Shown here: positions 33,337-42,722 of the stretch, piece after piece
How positions within the stretch are numbered: position 1 is the first letter of the stretch
Layout of the letters: the number at the start of each line of letters is the position of its first letter
DNA from: Secundilactobacillus hailunensis
Lineage (GTDB): Bacteria; Bacillota; Bacilli; Lactobacillales; Lactobacillaceae
DNA length: 64,000 nt
Direction: 5' to 3'
Assembly (NCBI RefSeq): GCF_005405185.1
Contig: NZ_BJDO01000008.1
Span: 1 to 64,000 of the forward strand
Notes under the pieces: generated by a model
Database searches by the model: none
Told to the model about the DNA's origin: nothing
Seen by the model: only the letters and a program-made list of their open reading frames with translations
Translations under genes and position numbers: made by a program

Positions 33337-34521
33337 CTAAGCCTTATTGGCGACGAACGCCTTCATCCGTTTCATGGCTTCCGCAATATCATCATCAGAG
33401 GCCGCGTAAGAAAAGCGGATGTAGCCTTCACCACCGGCACCAAACGCACTGCCGGGGACGCCACCGACCTTGCCTTGTTCGGCTAGATCATAGGCAAACT
33501 TCACGTCATCTTGACCGTAACTGGCCGGAATCTTGACGAAGGCGTAGAACGCGCCAGATGGGGTGGCCATTGACAGGCCCATCTCATCCATCGACTTTTG
33601 GACAAAGTCACGCCGCTTTTGATAAATCTTACGCATGGCAACTGGGTCTTGCAGTCCATTATGCAACGCTTCTGCCGCAGCAGCCTGTGCTGGATTCGAC
33701 GTTGAAGTCACCATAAAGGCGTGCATCTTGGTGGCATTAGCAATTAGTTCAGCTGGTCCAGCCAGATAACCCATGCGATAACCGGTCATGGCGTGCGACT
33801 TAGATAGCCCGTTAACCAAAATGGTCCGTTCTGGAATCACGTTAGCAATGGAATAGTGCTCAACCCCATAGGTCAGTTCACTGTAGATCTCATCGGCAAT
33901 CACAAACAAATGGTGGTCCGCAATCACTTTAGCTAACCCTTCGATCATTGATTTCGGATACTCAACTCCGGTTGGGTTGCAAGGATAGTTCAGCAAAACA
34001 GCCTTTACTGAATCGCCCTCTTCGTCCAAAACTTTTTCCAGCCGCTCTGGTGTCAACACAAAGTCGCTGTTAGAAGTGTCAACTTGAACGGTCGTGGCGC
34101 CCGCAATCGTCACCAGTGGAAAGTACAGGGCAAATGCCGGTGTCGGAATGACCACCTTATCACCAGGATTTAAAATCGTGAACAGTGAAGCGCAAATGGC
34201 TTCAGTAGCACCCACCGTGGCAATGATCTCAGTTTTCGGATCGTAATCCAGGCCTTGGGATGCCATCAAGTAATGATGAATACCCTCCCGCAAATACATG
34301 GTTCCCTTTTGCGGCGAATAGTGGGAGTCGTTATCCTGAATACTCTTGATAGCGGCTGCCTTCACGTGTTCTGGCACGTTCATGTCCGGTTCACCTAGCG
34401 TTAACTTGATGATGCCTGGAATGGATGAGAACTTTTGGTCAACTTCCCGAATACCGGAAGGACCGACTTGATTCAATCGTTGATTGACTTGCTGGGTTAA
34501 ATCACTGGCTAATTGCGGCAA
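33337..34521 (-). CDS. patA: N-acetyl-LL-diaminopimelate aminotransferase (class I PLP)
   Basis: A 394-residue fold-type I aminotransferase. PLP contacts are visible: TLGEPDMNVP, ATVGATEAI, LNYPCNPTGVEY, VIADEIYSELTYG and the Schiff-base lysine in LVNGLSKSHAMTGYRMGYLAGP. Its position between dapB and asd in a complete acetyl-DAP operon assigns the role of transaminating N-acetyl-2-amino-6-oxopimelate. The start is TTG at 34521, with GGAG seven bases upstream. It is clearly related to the aminotransferase at 62120, which lies in a different context. Confidence 0.88.
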   Translation of the reverse strand: MPQLASDLTQQVNQRLNQVGPSGIREVDQKFSSIPGIIKLTLGEPDMNVPEHVKAAAIKSIQDNDSHYSPQKGTMYLREGIHHYLMASQGLDYDPKTEIIATVGATEAICASLFTILNPGDKVVIPTPAFALYFPLVTIAGATTVQVDTSNSDFVLTPERLEKVLDEEGDSVKAVLLNYPCNPTGVEYPKSMIEGLAKVIADHHLFVIADEIYSELTYGVEHYSIANVIPERTILVNGLSKSHAMTGYRMGYLAGPAELIANATKMHAFMVTSTSNPAQAAAAEALHNGLQDPVAMRKIYQKRRDFVQKSMDEMGLSMATPSGAFYAFVKIPASYGQDDVKFAYDLAEQGKVGGVPGSAFGAGGEGYIRFSYAASDDDIAEAMKRMKAFVANKA

Positions 34522-34576
34522 AATATCACTCCATTTTTAATTTAAATTAATATTTGATAATAAAATTATAAAACAA

Positions 34577-35356
34577 TTAAAGCAGATTTTCGAGCCCAAC
34601 CACTAATTCTTTTAAATCCAGCACGTGGTCCATGGCCACTTTGACCCCCGTCATGAAGGATTGCCGGTCAAATGAATCTTGGCGGATCGTCAAGGCTTCA
34701 CCGGGACCGCCAAAAAGTACCTGTTCATGGGCAACGTAACCGGGTAAGCGCACCGCATGGATGTGAATCCCATGGTAGTCGCCACCGCGGACACCTGACA
34801 AACTCTCGGTTTCGTCAGGATTGCCCTGTTCATGTTCGGGCCGGACTTCATCGATCAATTTTGCGGTACTCAAAGCCGTTCCAGAAGGCGCATCCGCTTT
34901 GTTGTCATGGTGCATTTCAATGATTTCTACGTCTGGGAAGTACTTAGCAGCTTCCTTGGCAAACTTCATTAACAGTACGGCAGACATGCCGAAGTTCGGT
35001 GCGATCAAACCGCCAAGATGTTTAGCAGAAGCTAGGTCTTGCAGTTCACTGACCTGATCATCCGTTAAACCAGTCGTCCCAATAACGGGATGGATCCCGT
35101 GTTCAATCGCAAATTTAGTGTTGGCATACACTGCGCTGGGTAACGTAAAATCGATCCAGATGTCAGCATCGGTTTGAATCTCGTTCAAATCGCCATAAAT
35201 GGCAACCCCGGCTGGCAGATCGTAATCCTCGGGATCTTTAGAAGTAATCCCTACGGCCAGACCAGCGACGAGTTCATAGCCGTCACTTTCCTGAACTAAC
35301 CGAACTGCTTTTTGACCCATTGCACCGGTAAAACCGGCAATTAAAACTTTTGTCAT
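34577..35356 (-). CDS. dapB: 4-hydroxy-tetrahydrodipicolinate reductase
   Basis: A 259-residue enzyme for the NAD(P)H-dependent reduction to tetrahydrodipicolinate. It begins [18 protein letters not shown] (dinucleotide fold), and the family signature [19 protein letters not shown] carries the catalytic His and Lys. [20 protein letters not shown] and GTTGL are also typical. The ATG at 35356 follows GGAGAA. It is 18 bases after dapA in the lysine operon. Confidence 0.95.
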   Translation of the reverse strand: MTKVLIAGFTGAMGQKAVRLVQESDGYELVAGLAVGITSKDPEDYDLPAGVAIYGDLNEIQTDADIWIDFTLPSAVYANTKFAIEHGIHPVIGTTGLTDDQVSELQDLASAKHLGGLIAPNFGMSAVLLMKFAKEAAKYFPDVEIIEMHHDNKADAPSGTALSTAKLIDEVRPEHEQGNPDETESLSGVRGGDYHGIHIHAVRLPGYVAHEQVLFGGPGEALTIRQDSFDRQSFMTGVKVAMDHVLDLKELVVGLENLL

Positions 35357-35374
35357 TTTAAAATATTCTCCGTT

Positions 35375-36283
35375 CTACTTCACTGATTGACTTAATAATG
35401 CATCCGCGTCCATGCCTAATGCAACCGCTAATTGACGGCTTTCGTCAGCATTGAGTGATTGAATTGGCAGACGGCAGCCGCCCACATTGTAACCCTGAGC
35501 ATTCAACACTGCCTTAACGGGTGATGGTGACGGGAACATGAAACAAGCTGCCATCTTTGGTGTCAATTGGCGCTTGAGGCCACCAGCCTTGGTTAAGTCT
35601 CCAGCGTAAAGAGCATCGTACATGGCGCGAATCTGATCACCATACAGGTGAGACGCAACGGAAATCACACCGGCACCGCCAACGACACGAGCGGACAAGG
35701 CTTGCGCATCTTCACCGCTATAAACGTAAAAGTCGTCTGGGGTGTGTTCAACTAGAAATTCAATGTCGTCAATTGAAGTACACTGCTTAACCCCAATAAT
35801 GTTTGGATTCTGAGACAGGGTAACGACGGTATCGTTAGCCATGGTAACACCGGTCCGGCCAGGAATGTTGTAGATAATAATTGGCTTTTCAGCAGCGTCT
35901 GCAACCGCCGTAAAATGGGCGATCATGCCCCGCTGACTCGGCTTGTTGTAATAAGGGACGACGACTAATTCATAATCGACCCCGGAAATTTCGCTGACCT
36001 CCTTAGTAAGGGCTACGGTTTCGCGGGTGTTATTGCTGCCAGTACCAGCAATTACTGGTACCCGGCCACCAATAATTTGACCAAAGCGGGTGTACAGGTC
36101 GATCTTTTCATCATGGGTCAAGGTTGGTGTTTCACCAGTGGTGCCGCCGATAACAAAGCCCTTGCTGCCAGTATCAATCAAGTGATTAGTCAACTTCTCT
36201 AAAGCATCGTAGTTGATCTGATCATTTTCATCAAATGGGGTGATGATTGCCGTCATTAAATCTACGTTTTCTAGTGTTGTCAT
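35375..36283 (-). CDS. dapA: 4-hydroxy-tetrahydrodipicolinate synthase
   Basis: A 302-residue TIM-barrel aldolase condensing pyruvate with aspartate semialdehyde. Signatures: [14 protein letters not shown], the catalytic tyrosine block [12 protein letters not shown] and the Schiff-base lysine in [19 protein letters not shown] is conserved as well. The ATG at 36283 follows AAAGGAG. Feedback by lysine cannot be judged from sequence. It is the fourth gene of the operon. Confidence 0.95.
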   Translation of the reverse strand: MTTLENVDLMTAIITPFDENDQINYDALEKLTNHLIDTGSKGFVIGGTTGETPTLTHDEKIDLYTRFGQIIGGRVPVIAGTGSNNTRETVALTKEVSEISGVDYELVVVPYYNKPSQRGMIAHFTAVADAAEKPIIIYNIPGRTGVTMANDTVVTLSQNPNIIGVKQCTSIDDIEFLVEHTPDDFYVYSGEDAQALSARVVGGAGVISVASHLYGDQIRAMYDALYAGDLTKAGGLKRQLTPKMAACFMFPSPSPVKAVLNAQGYNVGGCRLPIQSLNADESRQLAVALGMDADALLSQSVK

Positions 36284-36322
36284 GATAACGTCTCCTTTTA
36301 GTCTCGTACGGATTATCGTTAA

Positions 36323-37474
36323 TTATTCGGCCATTCTGGCTGTCATAAACCCAGTGATTGCCTGGGCCCCGGCTTCAATGGAAGCTTCTTTTGGGTTCAA
36401 CGTGGCTGAGTGCAGCTGTGAGTCATCTTCAACGCCTAACCAAAACATGGTGCCAGGGATCTTCGATAACAGGTAACCAAAATCTTCTCCTGTCATGGCC
36501 GGTTCAGTTTCCACAAAGTTTACGTCTGGATTGTGTTTCATATAGGCAATGAAGCGTTTGGTTAATTCCGGGTTGTTTTCAACCGGTAAATAGCCGCCCT
36601 GATTCAGGCCAACGGTGACTTTGGCATTAAAGCTTCTGGCAACGCCTTCACCAACGTCTTTCAGGCGCTGGTCAATGCGTTTAATCATGACCTGTGTCAA
36701 GCCGCGAATCGTGCCTTCAATGTGGGCGTGGCCGGCAATCACGTTGCGGATCGTGCCGGCCTCCATCTTGCCCAGGGTGATCACGCCGCCTTCAATGGGA
36801 TCAATACTTCGAGAAATAATCGTTTGCACTTGTTCAATTAACGCAGCTGCTGCGACCACCATATCATTGGCATCTTGGGGATAAGCAGCGTGACCGCCCT
36901 TCCCTTCCAGGTCAATGTTCACTTCAGTGGTCCCAGCAAATAAGGTACCCATTCGACAGCCGATTGCACCGGCTGGTAAATCGGGATTGTCGTGCAATCC
37001 GTAAAATTCATCCGGTCGCCATTGACCTTTAAACACGCCTAGTTCATAGGCTAATTTACCGCCATTTTCACTTTCTTCCGCTGGCTGGAAGAAGAAGATC
37101 ATGTTATCAGTTGGCTGATGTTCAGCGAAGTAGCTCAGGACGCCCAAGGCCACCGTCATGTGAATATCATGACCACAGGCGTGCATCACACCAGGATGCT
37201 TAGACGCAAACGGTAAACCAGTGGCTTCCGTAACCGGTAAGGCATCAATGTCGGTGCGATAACCCAGTGTCCGTTTTGGTGCGCTGCCTGCAATTCTAAC
37301 CATGATGGCAGTAGGCAGATCCGGAATCTTTTTAATTTCCAAATACGTCTGGTCAAAACCGGCAATCACTTTTTCCAGATAGGCTGACGTCTGAACTTCA
37401 TTTAATGCTAGTTCAGGGATCTGGTGCAGATGCCGGCGAATCTTAATCAGTGACGCTTCCGTTAAAACTGCCAT
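36323..37474 (-). CDS. N-acetyldiaminopimelate deacetylase (M20D)
   Basis: A 383-residue zinc amidohydrolase of the M20D family. Metal-site motifs: GVMHACGHDIHMTVALG, FFQPAEESENGGK, YGLHDNPDLPAGAIG and the C-terminal TGEDFGYLLSKIPGTMFWLG. Its place in the operon assigns it as the enzyme releasing LL-DAP from its N-acetyl form, rather than as a general aminoacylase. The ATG at 37474 lies four bases after the dapD stop; its binding site is inside the dapD end, so translation is coupled. Confidence 0.9.
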   Translation of the reverse strand: MAVLTEASLIKIRRHLHQIPELALNEVQTSAYLEKVIAGFDQTYLEIKKIPDLPTAIMVRIAGSAPKRTLGYRTDIDALPVTEATGLPFASKHPGVMHACGHDIHMTVALGVLSYFAEHQPTDNMIFFFQPAEESENGGKLAYELGVFKGQWRPDEFYGLHDNPDLPAGAIGCRMGTLFAGTTEVNIDLEGKGGHAAYPQDANDMVVAAAALIEQVQTIISRSIDPIEGGVITLGKMEAGTIRNVIAGHAHIEGTIRGLTQVMIKRIDQRLKDVGEGVARSFNAKVTVGLNQGGYLPVENNPELTKRFIAYMKHNPDVNFVETEPAMTGEDFGYLLSKIPGTMFWLGVEDDSQLHSATLNPKEASIEAGAQAITGFMTARMAE

Positions 37475-37478
37475 CTCA

Positions 37479-38189
37479 TCACAACTTTCTTAGATCGTCT
37501 TCAAGGCCGGTCTTGGATTCGGTTTTCTCATCAACGTTTTTAATGAATTTAGCAGGGACGCCGGCAACCATGGTATGCGGCGCCACGTCCTTAGTCACGA
37601 TGGCGCCAGCTGCCACAACGGCACCTTCACCCACGTGAACGCCTTCAATCACCACAGCGTTGGCACCAATCAACACGTTATCGTCAACGCGGACCGGTTG
37701 CGCAGAGGCGGGTTCCACCACTCCTGCTAACACGGTACCGGCACCAATGTGGGAATGCTTTCCAACGATAGCTCGGCCACCAAGGACTGCACCCATGTCG
37801 ATCATGGTATCAGCGCCAATTTCAGCACCGATGTTGATGGTGGCACCCATCATGATGACCGCGTTATCACCGATCAAAACTTGATCACGAATGATAGCAC
37901 CGGGTTCGATGCGAGCGTTGACGTCTTTCATATCTAATAGTGGGACAGCTGAATTACGGGTTTGGTTTTCAATTTCAGTATCCGTAATTTCGATTTGGTG
38001 CTGGTCGAGAAACCCTTTAACATCGGCCCAGTCACCAAACAGCACCCCAGTCTTAGTTTCAATGAAAGCTTTAATGCTATCTGGCACCGTTAAATTGGAT
38101 AAATCACCTTTGATATAAACCTTAACGGGCGTCTTCTTGGGCGCATTGCCGATATAATCAATAATTTGCTGTGCATCTAACTTTGCCAT
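37479..38189 (-). CDS. dapD: Tetrahydrodipicolinate N-acetyltransferase
   Basis: A 236-residue hexapeptide-repeat acetyltransferase (also called DapH). It marks the acetyl branch of lysine synthesis. The left-handed helix is evident in [34 protein letters not shown] and [21 protein letters not shown], and the C-terminus includes [31 protein letters not shown]. The ATG at 38189 follows GAGGAA. It is located between lysA and the deacetylase. Confidence 0.94.
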   Translation of the reverse strand: MAKLDAQQIIDYIGNAPKKTPVKVYIKGDLSNLTVPDSIKAFIETKTGVLFGDWADVKGFLDQHQIEITDTEIENQTRNSAVPLLDMKDVNARIEPGAIIRDQVLIGDNAVIMMGATINIGAEIGADTMIDMGAVLGGRAIVGKHSHIGAGTVLAGVVEPASAQPVRVDDNVLIGANAVVIEGVHVGEGAVVAAGAIVTKDVAPHTMVAGVPAKFIKNVDEKTESKTGLEDDLRKL

Positions 38190-38236
38190 GTTATTTCCTC
38201 GTCTCTCTTAGATTATTTATAATAGGTAGTTTTTAT

Positions 38237-39553
38237 TTAAAATGTTTTGGGTAGTGGTTGATCCAACCGCGTCAGATCAGCGTACGTTTCCCGTTTAACC
38301 ACCAGCGTGGACTCACCATTTTCGACAAAGACCACTGCCGGCCGTGGATTGCGGTTATAGTTGGAAGCCATTGAATACCCGTAAGCCCCAGTATCCAGAA
38401 CGGCAAGTACGTCGCCTGGCTTGCTGGCTGGTAAAGCCTGCTTATCAATCAAGATATCACCGGACTCACAATACTTACCAGCAACATGCACCGTTTCAGT
38501 TGGCAGTGCGTTAGGCTGATCAACTAACACGGCTTCGTACTCGGCTTGATAAAGCGCTGGGCGAATGTTATCGCCCATGCCGCCGTCAACGGTCAAATAT
38601 GAGGTCAAGCCAGGAACGTCCTTCCGCGAACCAACGGTATAGAGATTGTAACCGGCAGGACCGGCAATTGAACGACCAGGTTCGATCCAAACGGCTGGCA
38701 TGTCTAAATTCTGATCCGCGGCGCTTTGCTTGATGGTCTTAACGATGGCATCAACGAAATCTTCCGGTGCCAACGGGTGATCATCCTTGGTGTAGCGAAT
38801 GCCAAAGCCACCGCCGACGTTGATCACTTCTGGCTGATAATGATACTGATTGTGCCAGTTGGCGGCAATCTCAACTAATTTCTTAGCAGCCATTTGGAAA
38901 CCCTTCAGTTCAAAAATTTGTGAACCAATGTGGGCGTGAATCCCTAACATATTCATCCGATCATTGGCCAATACTTCTTGCAGTGCTTCATCAGCTTGAC
39001 CTGACTTAAGATCAAAACCAAACTTGCTATCTTCTTGACCGGTAGAAATGTACTCATGGGTGTGGGCTGAAATGCCTGGCGTAATTCTCAGCATCACTGC
39101 TGAAGTTGCGTCCTGTTCTTTAAGGACCTGATCCAATAATTCAATTTCATGGAAGTTATCCAAAACGATAACGCCAACCTTGTTTTTAACTGCCATTGCC
39201 AATTCTTCCCGGGATTTATTATTCCCGTGAAAGCTGACCCGTGACATTGGGAAATGAGCTTGACTGGCGGTGTAAAGTTCACCACCGGAAACCACGTCAA
39301 TGTGGCCTTGCTCTTGGTCGATCACCTGAAACATGGCAATCGTCGCAAATGCTTTGCTGGCATAACTGACCGCGTAATCAACGCCATTGGCTTCAAAAAC
39401 GGATTTAAACCGGCGAATCTGGTCACGAATTTTGGAGACATCGTAGACCGCTAATGGTGTTTGGTACTTGGCTGCTAATTGGTCGGCGTCGACCCCGCCA
39501 ATGGTTAAATGCCCTGCTTCATTAATCTGCTCGTTCGTCAATTGCTCGCTCAT
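38237..39553 (-). CDS. lysA: Diaminopimelate decarboxylase
   Basis: A 438-residue PLP enzyme making lysine from meso-DAP, the last step. Motifs include YASKAFATIAM (Schiff-base Lys), SFHGNNKSREEL, GIHAHIGSQIF, NVGGGFGIRY and the C-terminal GKYCESGDIL (catalytic Cys) and DTGAYGYSMASNYN. The ATG at 39553 follows GGAGG with seven bases between. It is the first gene of the operon, directly after the lysine riboswitch. No epimerase gene is in this operon; dapF lies on the other strand at 41636. Confidence 0.95.
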   Translation of the reverse strand: MSEQLTNEQINEAGHLTIGGVDADQLAAKYQTPLAVYDVSKIRDQIRRFKSVFEANGVDYAVSYASKAFATIAMFQVIDQEQGHIDVVSGGELYTASQAHFPMSRVSFHGNNKSREELAMAVKNKVGVIVLDNFHEIELLDQVLKEQDATSAVMLRITPGISAHTHEYISTGQEDSKFGFDLKSGQADEALQEVLANDRMNMLGIHAHIGSQIFELKGFQMAAKKLVEIAANWHNQYHYQPEVINVGGGFGIRYTKDDHPLAPEDFVDAIVKTIKQSAADQNLDMPAVWIEPGRSIAGPAGYNLYTVGSRKDVPGLTSYLTVDGGMGDNIRPALYQAEYEAVLVDQPNALPTETVHVAGKYCESGDILIDKQALPASKPGDVLAVLDTGAYGYSMASNYNRNPRPAVVFVENGESTLVVKRETYADLTRLDQPLPKTF

Positions 39554-39586
39554 ATTATGTCCTCCGATGGTTAGTTATGGTTGTAC

Positions 39587-39626
39587 GAAAAGGAGCCCTT
39601 TTGTTTACGCTAAACAAAAGGACTCC
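39587..39626 (-). terminator. Riboswitch-controlled terminator before lysA
   Basis: A perfect CCTTTTGTTTA/TAAACAAAAGG core with a 3-base loop, GGAG/CTCC at the base, and a U tract on the minus strand. Confidence 0.92.
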
Positions 39627-39836
39627 AAGTTTAATGACAAATTCATTATGGACTCATTTTCGATAGCGCTCCGCAGACGTTATATATCTGCGACAGTCCG
39701 TGATTTATTGGATCGCGTCCCAGCTAACTGACTGCTGTAACAGTGCAGCGCTTCGGCAACGTCCCTGTTAGGTCCGCCTCTTCGTCATTACAGTGACTAA
39801 GCGAACTGACTGGTGTCGGTTGCAACCTCTTCGATT
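39587..39836 (-). promoter_or_regulatory. Lysine riboswitch (L-box) with terminator
   Basis: Read on the minus strand, the leader shows conserved L-box blocks in order: AGAGGTTGC, GAGGCGGACC with AGGG, GCCGAAG, AGCTGGGACGC, GGACTGTCGC and finally GGAGCGCTATCG closing P1. The expression platform at 39587-39626 is a terminator (GGAG-CCTTTTGTTTA and complement, then TTTT). With lysine bound, transcription stops before lysA; without it the full operon is expressed. The aptamer occupies about 39661-39836. Confidence 0.95.
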
Positions 39837-39843
39837 TAATCAA

Positions 39844-39872
39844 ATTCTATAATTGTTTTCACAGATAGTCAA
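39844..39872 (-). promoter_or_regulatory. Promoter of the lysine operon
   Basis: TTGACT and TAGAAT are separated by 17 bases on the minus strand. The predicted start of transcription is within a few bases of the riboswitch 5' end. Confidence 0.75.
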
Positions 39873-39887
39873 GGGGTTTTTAAAAAG

Positions 39888-40016
39888 CAAGGTGTGAAAG
39901 CAGGCGGTTAGAGAGCGGTGTGTAAGGTGACGTGAGCAAAAATCCCGGGCTTGGATTTATGTTCACGTCGCCTTACATGCAGCTCTCTGCCTGCTTGAAC
40001 CCAGTTAGGCTATATA
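39888..40016 (+). repeat. Intact long-hairpin element (copy A) between lysA and aspartokinase
   Basis: Outer stem: CAGGC (39901-39905) with GCCTG (39989-39993), and AGAGAGC with GCTCTCT (39982-39988). Inner stem: 39922-39935 with 39963-39976 (14 pairs, one wobble). Apical part: AAATCC and GGATTT around CGGGCTT. Left flank AAGGTGTGAAAG, right flank TTGAACCCAGTTAGGCTA. The left flank lies about 16 bases from the -35 of the lysine operon. Confidence 0.85.
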
Positions 40017-40102
40017 TCCTAACCCCTCTCACCAAAATCTCAAAAAAACTTTTCTCCTACATAATCACCCCGAAATCTCCCACTTTTCCACCCCCGAAAA
40101 AG

Positions 40103-40130
40103 TTGCCAAAGAAAAATAAAATGTTAGAAT
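40103..40130 (+). promoter_or_regulatory. Promoter of the aspartokinase gene
   Basis: TTGCCA and TAGAAT are 16 bases apart, with an A-rich spacer, 57 bases before the start codon. Confidence 0.55.
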
Positions 40131-40186
40131 TCAATGTAATTATTAACCGTTTCTGATAAAAATCAGGCGGACAAGGAGTGTTGGAT

Positions 40187-41551
40187 GTGAAAGTCGTTAA
40201 GTTTGGTGGCAGTTCGTTAGCTGACGGACCCCAATTTGAAAAAGTGATCTCAATTATGAAGGCCGATTCGCAGCGTCGGGTGATTATCACCTCGGCGCCA
40301 GGAAAACGTCATGATGGTGATATTAAAGTCACCGATCTGCTCATTAAGTATGCAGAATTAACGATTAAACATGCAGATACCAGTGAGATATTTAAGCGGA
40401 TTTTTGCGCGCTATCAGTCAATTGGTAACTACTTTCATTTAGATGAAAAAGCCTTAGCCCCAATCAAGCAGGCGCTACGTAAATTACCAACCACGAAATA
40501 CCCAGACAATGAGTATCTGATGGCCGCCTTTAAGGCTCATGGCGAGCGCCTCAACGCCCGGTTGATGGCTGCGGTGATGAACCATGTGGGCATCACCGCC
40601 CACTTTGTCGACCCTAAAGTTGCGGGGATCATTGTTAGCGGTGAGCCTAACAACGCGACGGTGCTGCCAGAGACCTATGAAAATTTAGCTCAGCTTCCCG
40701 TTGATAATTCAGTCCTGGTATTCCCTGGATTCTTCGGTTTTACACCCAAAGGCCAGATTGCCACTTTCTCACGGGGTGGTTCTGATATCACCGGTGCGAT
40801 TGTCGCTAGGGGCTTACACGCTGATCTGTACGAAAACTTTACCGATGTCAATGCCATTTACGCTGCTAACCCCAAGCTGGTCGATCACCCCGTTGCCATT
40901 CCGCGAATGACTTACCGGGAGATGCGGGAACTTTCATATGCTGGGTTCTCAGTCTTTCACGATGAAGCCATTATTCCGGCCATTCAGGGTCAGATTCCCA
41001 TTAATGTTAAAAATACCAATCGGCCAAATTTACCAGGTACCCTGATCGTACCTGAAAAAGATTTCCAGCCCACGCAAACCATTACTGGCGTTGCTAGTTC
41101 CACTAGATTTGCCGCCCTCTACATTCACCGTTACCTGTTGAACAAGGAAGTGGGTTTTACGCTAAAATTGCTGCAGGTCTTTAAGAAGTACAACGTTTCT
41201 TACGAACATATGCCTTCTGGGATCGATGACCTGACCGTGATTTTCGACCGCACCCAATTTGACGAAGATACCGTTCATAATATGTGCCATGATATCCGTG
41301 AGGTGCTCAAACCAGACACGCTGGAATGGATCGATGATTATGCCATTATCATGGTCGTTGGTGAAGGCATGCGTGACAAAGTTGGCGTTATTGAACAGAT
41401 TATCCGGCCACTGGTTCAGCACAATATTGGCGTCCACATGATCAACCAAGGGGCGTCGCGGATTTCAATTATGCTGGGGACGCGCCGTGCGGATGCTGAA
41501 GAAGCCGTCAAGAGTATTTACGACGCCTTCTTTAGCCCTGATCCAGTTTGA
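40187..41551 (+). CDS. lysC: Aspartokinase
   Basis: A 454-residue kinase phosphorylating aspartate, the committed step. The N-terminus MKVVKFGGSSLADG is the aspartokinase signature; SRGGSDITGAIVARGLHADLYENFTDVNAIYAANPK carries the substrate site. Two ACT-type domains follow from about residue 310 (VGFTLKLLQVFKKYNVSYEHM and VGVIEQIIRPLVQHNIGVHMI), the usual site of allosteric control. The GTG at 40187 is preferred because AAGGAG lies eight bases before it. It is not preceded by its own riboswitch. It pairs with dapF downstream; symbol is by pathway context. Confidence 0.92.
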   Translation: MKVVKFGGSSLADGPQFEKVISIMKADSQRRVIITSAPGKRHDGDIKVTDLLIKYAELTIKHADTSEIFKRIFARYQSIGNYFHLDEKALAPIKQALRKLPTTKYPDNEYLMAAFKAHGERLNARLMAAVMNHVGITAHFVDPKVAGIIVSGEPNNATVLPETYENLAQLPVDNSVLVFPGFFGFTPKGQIATFSRGGSDITGAIVARGLHADLYENFTDVNAIYAANPKLVDHPVAIPRMTYREMRELSYAGFSVFHDEAIIPAIQGQIPINVKNTNRPNLPGTLIVPEKDFQPTQTITGVASSTRFAALYIHRYLLNKEVGFTLKLLQVFKKYNVSYEHMPSGIDDLTVIFDRTQFDEDTVHNMCHDIREVLKPDTLEWIDDYAIIMVVGEGMRDKVGVIEQIIRPLVQHNIGVHMINQGASRISIMLGTRRADAEEAVKSIYDAFFSPDPV

Positions 41552-41635
41552 ATTTAAGTTAAAAGCGAGACTTTTTCGTCAAAGACTGATAGAATGACAT
41601 CACAATTATTGCCAACGATAAGGAGTAAAAAAACT

Positions 41636-42646
41636 ATGGTGCAATTACGTAAAGTACACGGATCTGAAAACCACTTTTTCTTACTGGATCAAACGACCTT
41701 GGACCAACCGTTAAATGACGGAGAATTATCAGCCTTAGCCCAGCAAGTCACCAATCCCCAAACGGGTATTTTAGACGGTGCTGACGGCCTGTTAGTTGTT
41801 AATTCGTCGACTCACGCCAATGTTTTAGGGCAAATGCGCGTCATCAACGCTGATGGCAGCGAAGCTTCAATGTGCGGCAATGGTCTGCGAACGGTGTCCC
41901 GGTATTTAGCTGAAAAACACCACACGAATCAGTTCAAAGTTGAGACCCTCACCGCTGATCTGCAAGTAAGCCGTCAAAACGATCTGGCACCGGATGTTCC
42001 AGCATTTAGCGTGGAGATCTCACCAGTCCGGTTCAAACCGGCTGACTTCCCGTTTACTAACTTAGGTGACGGGGCGTTGATCGACCAGCCAGTCCCAGCC
42101 TTTGCTGCCGGGTTGAACTTTACGGCAATTGCCGTTCCTAATCCCCACCTCATCAGTTTTGTGGACGAAGACACCATGAATAGCGACCTTCTTGGCAAAT
42201 TGGGTGCTCACTTAAACGGTCACAATGATTATTTCCCAGATGGTGTTAACGTCAGCTTTGCACAGATCCTGGGTAAAAATCAGCTCTTCGTTCGAACTTA
42301 TGAACGAGGGGTCGGCTTCACGAACGCTTGTGGGACGGGTATGTCAGCAACTAGTCTGGCCTTTGCCATGGTTCACCCTCACCTTGGTCAATTTGATCAC
42401 ACCATCACGGTTTATAACCCCGGTGGCATGGTCAAAACCAAGGTTCATCAAGCAGCCGACCGCTACTGGATCGATCTCATTGGTAACGCTACGCAGACCC
42501 ACCTCATTGAAGTTGATGAAGCGCAACTGCACGGTGCAAACGTGACGACACAAACGGCAACCATCAAACCAACGACGGAAGAAGCTGCTTACCTCAAATT
42601 TGTTGATCAACTACCAAAAGTTTCGGCGATTGCCGTTAAAAAGTAA
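41636..42646 (+). CDS. dapF: Diaminopimelate epimerase
   Basis: A 336-residue cofactor-free racemase converting LL- to meso-DAP, for both lysine and peptidoglycan. The two catalytic cysteines are seen in EASMCGNGLRTVSRYL and FTNACGTGMSATSLAFA, and the N-terminal HGSENHFFLLD matches the family. It is longer than the 275-residue E. coli enzyme, which is common in lactobacilli. The ATG at 41636 follows AAGGAG by eleven bases. It is 84 bases after aspartokinase, and no terminator lies between, so co-transcription is likely. Confidence 0.94.
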   Translation: MVQLRKVHGSENHFFLLDQTTLDQPLNDGELSALAQQVTNPQTGILDGADGLLVVNSSTHANVLGQMRVINADGSEASMCGNGLRTVSRYLAEKHHTNQFKVETLTADLQVSRQNDLAPDVPAFSVEISPVRFKPADFPFTNLGDGALIDQPVPAFAAGLNFTAIAVPNPHLISFVDEDTMNSDLLGKLGAHLNGHNDYFPDGVNVSFAQILGKNQLFVRTYERGVGFTNACGTGMSATSLAFAMVHPHLGQFDHTITVYNPGGMVKTKVHQAADRYWIDLIGNATQTHLIEVDEAQLHGANVTTQTATIKPTTEEAAYLKFVDQLPKVSAIAVKK

Positions 42647-42661
42647 ACTGTATATGTATAC

Positions 42662-42714
42662 AAAAATAGTGCATATTCTCAACCAATTGACGGTTGTTAA
42701 TATGCGCTATTTTT
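42662..42714. terminator. Bidirectional terminator after dapF
   Basis: AAAAATAGTGCATATT pairs with AATATGCGCTATTTTT, with an inner CAACC/GGTTG pairing. Confidence 0.88.
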
Positions 42715-42722
42715 GATTATTT

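Noticed and set aside
33337-34521. Recent duplication of the patA and araT-like genes within the window
   Set aside because: The proteins are related over their full length but differ at many positions, so the split is old.
39587-39836. T-box leader upstream of lysA
   Set aside because: The conserved blocks are those of the lysine riboswitch; no T-box bulge sequence (GGTGG-type) is present.
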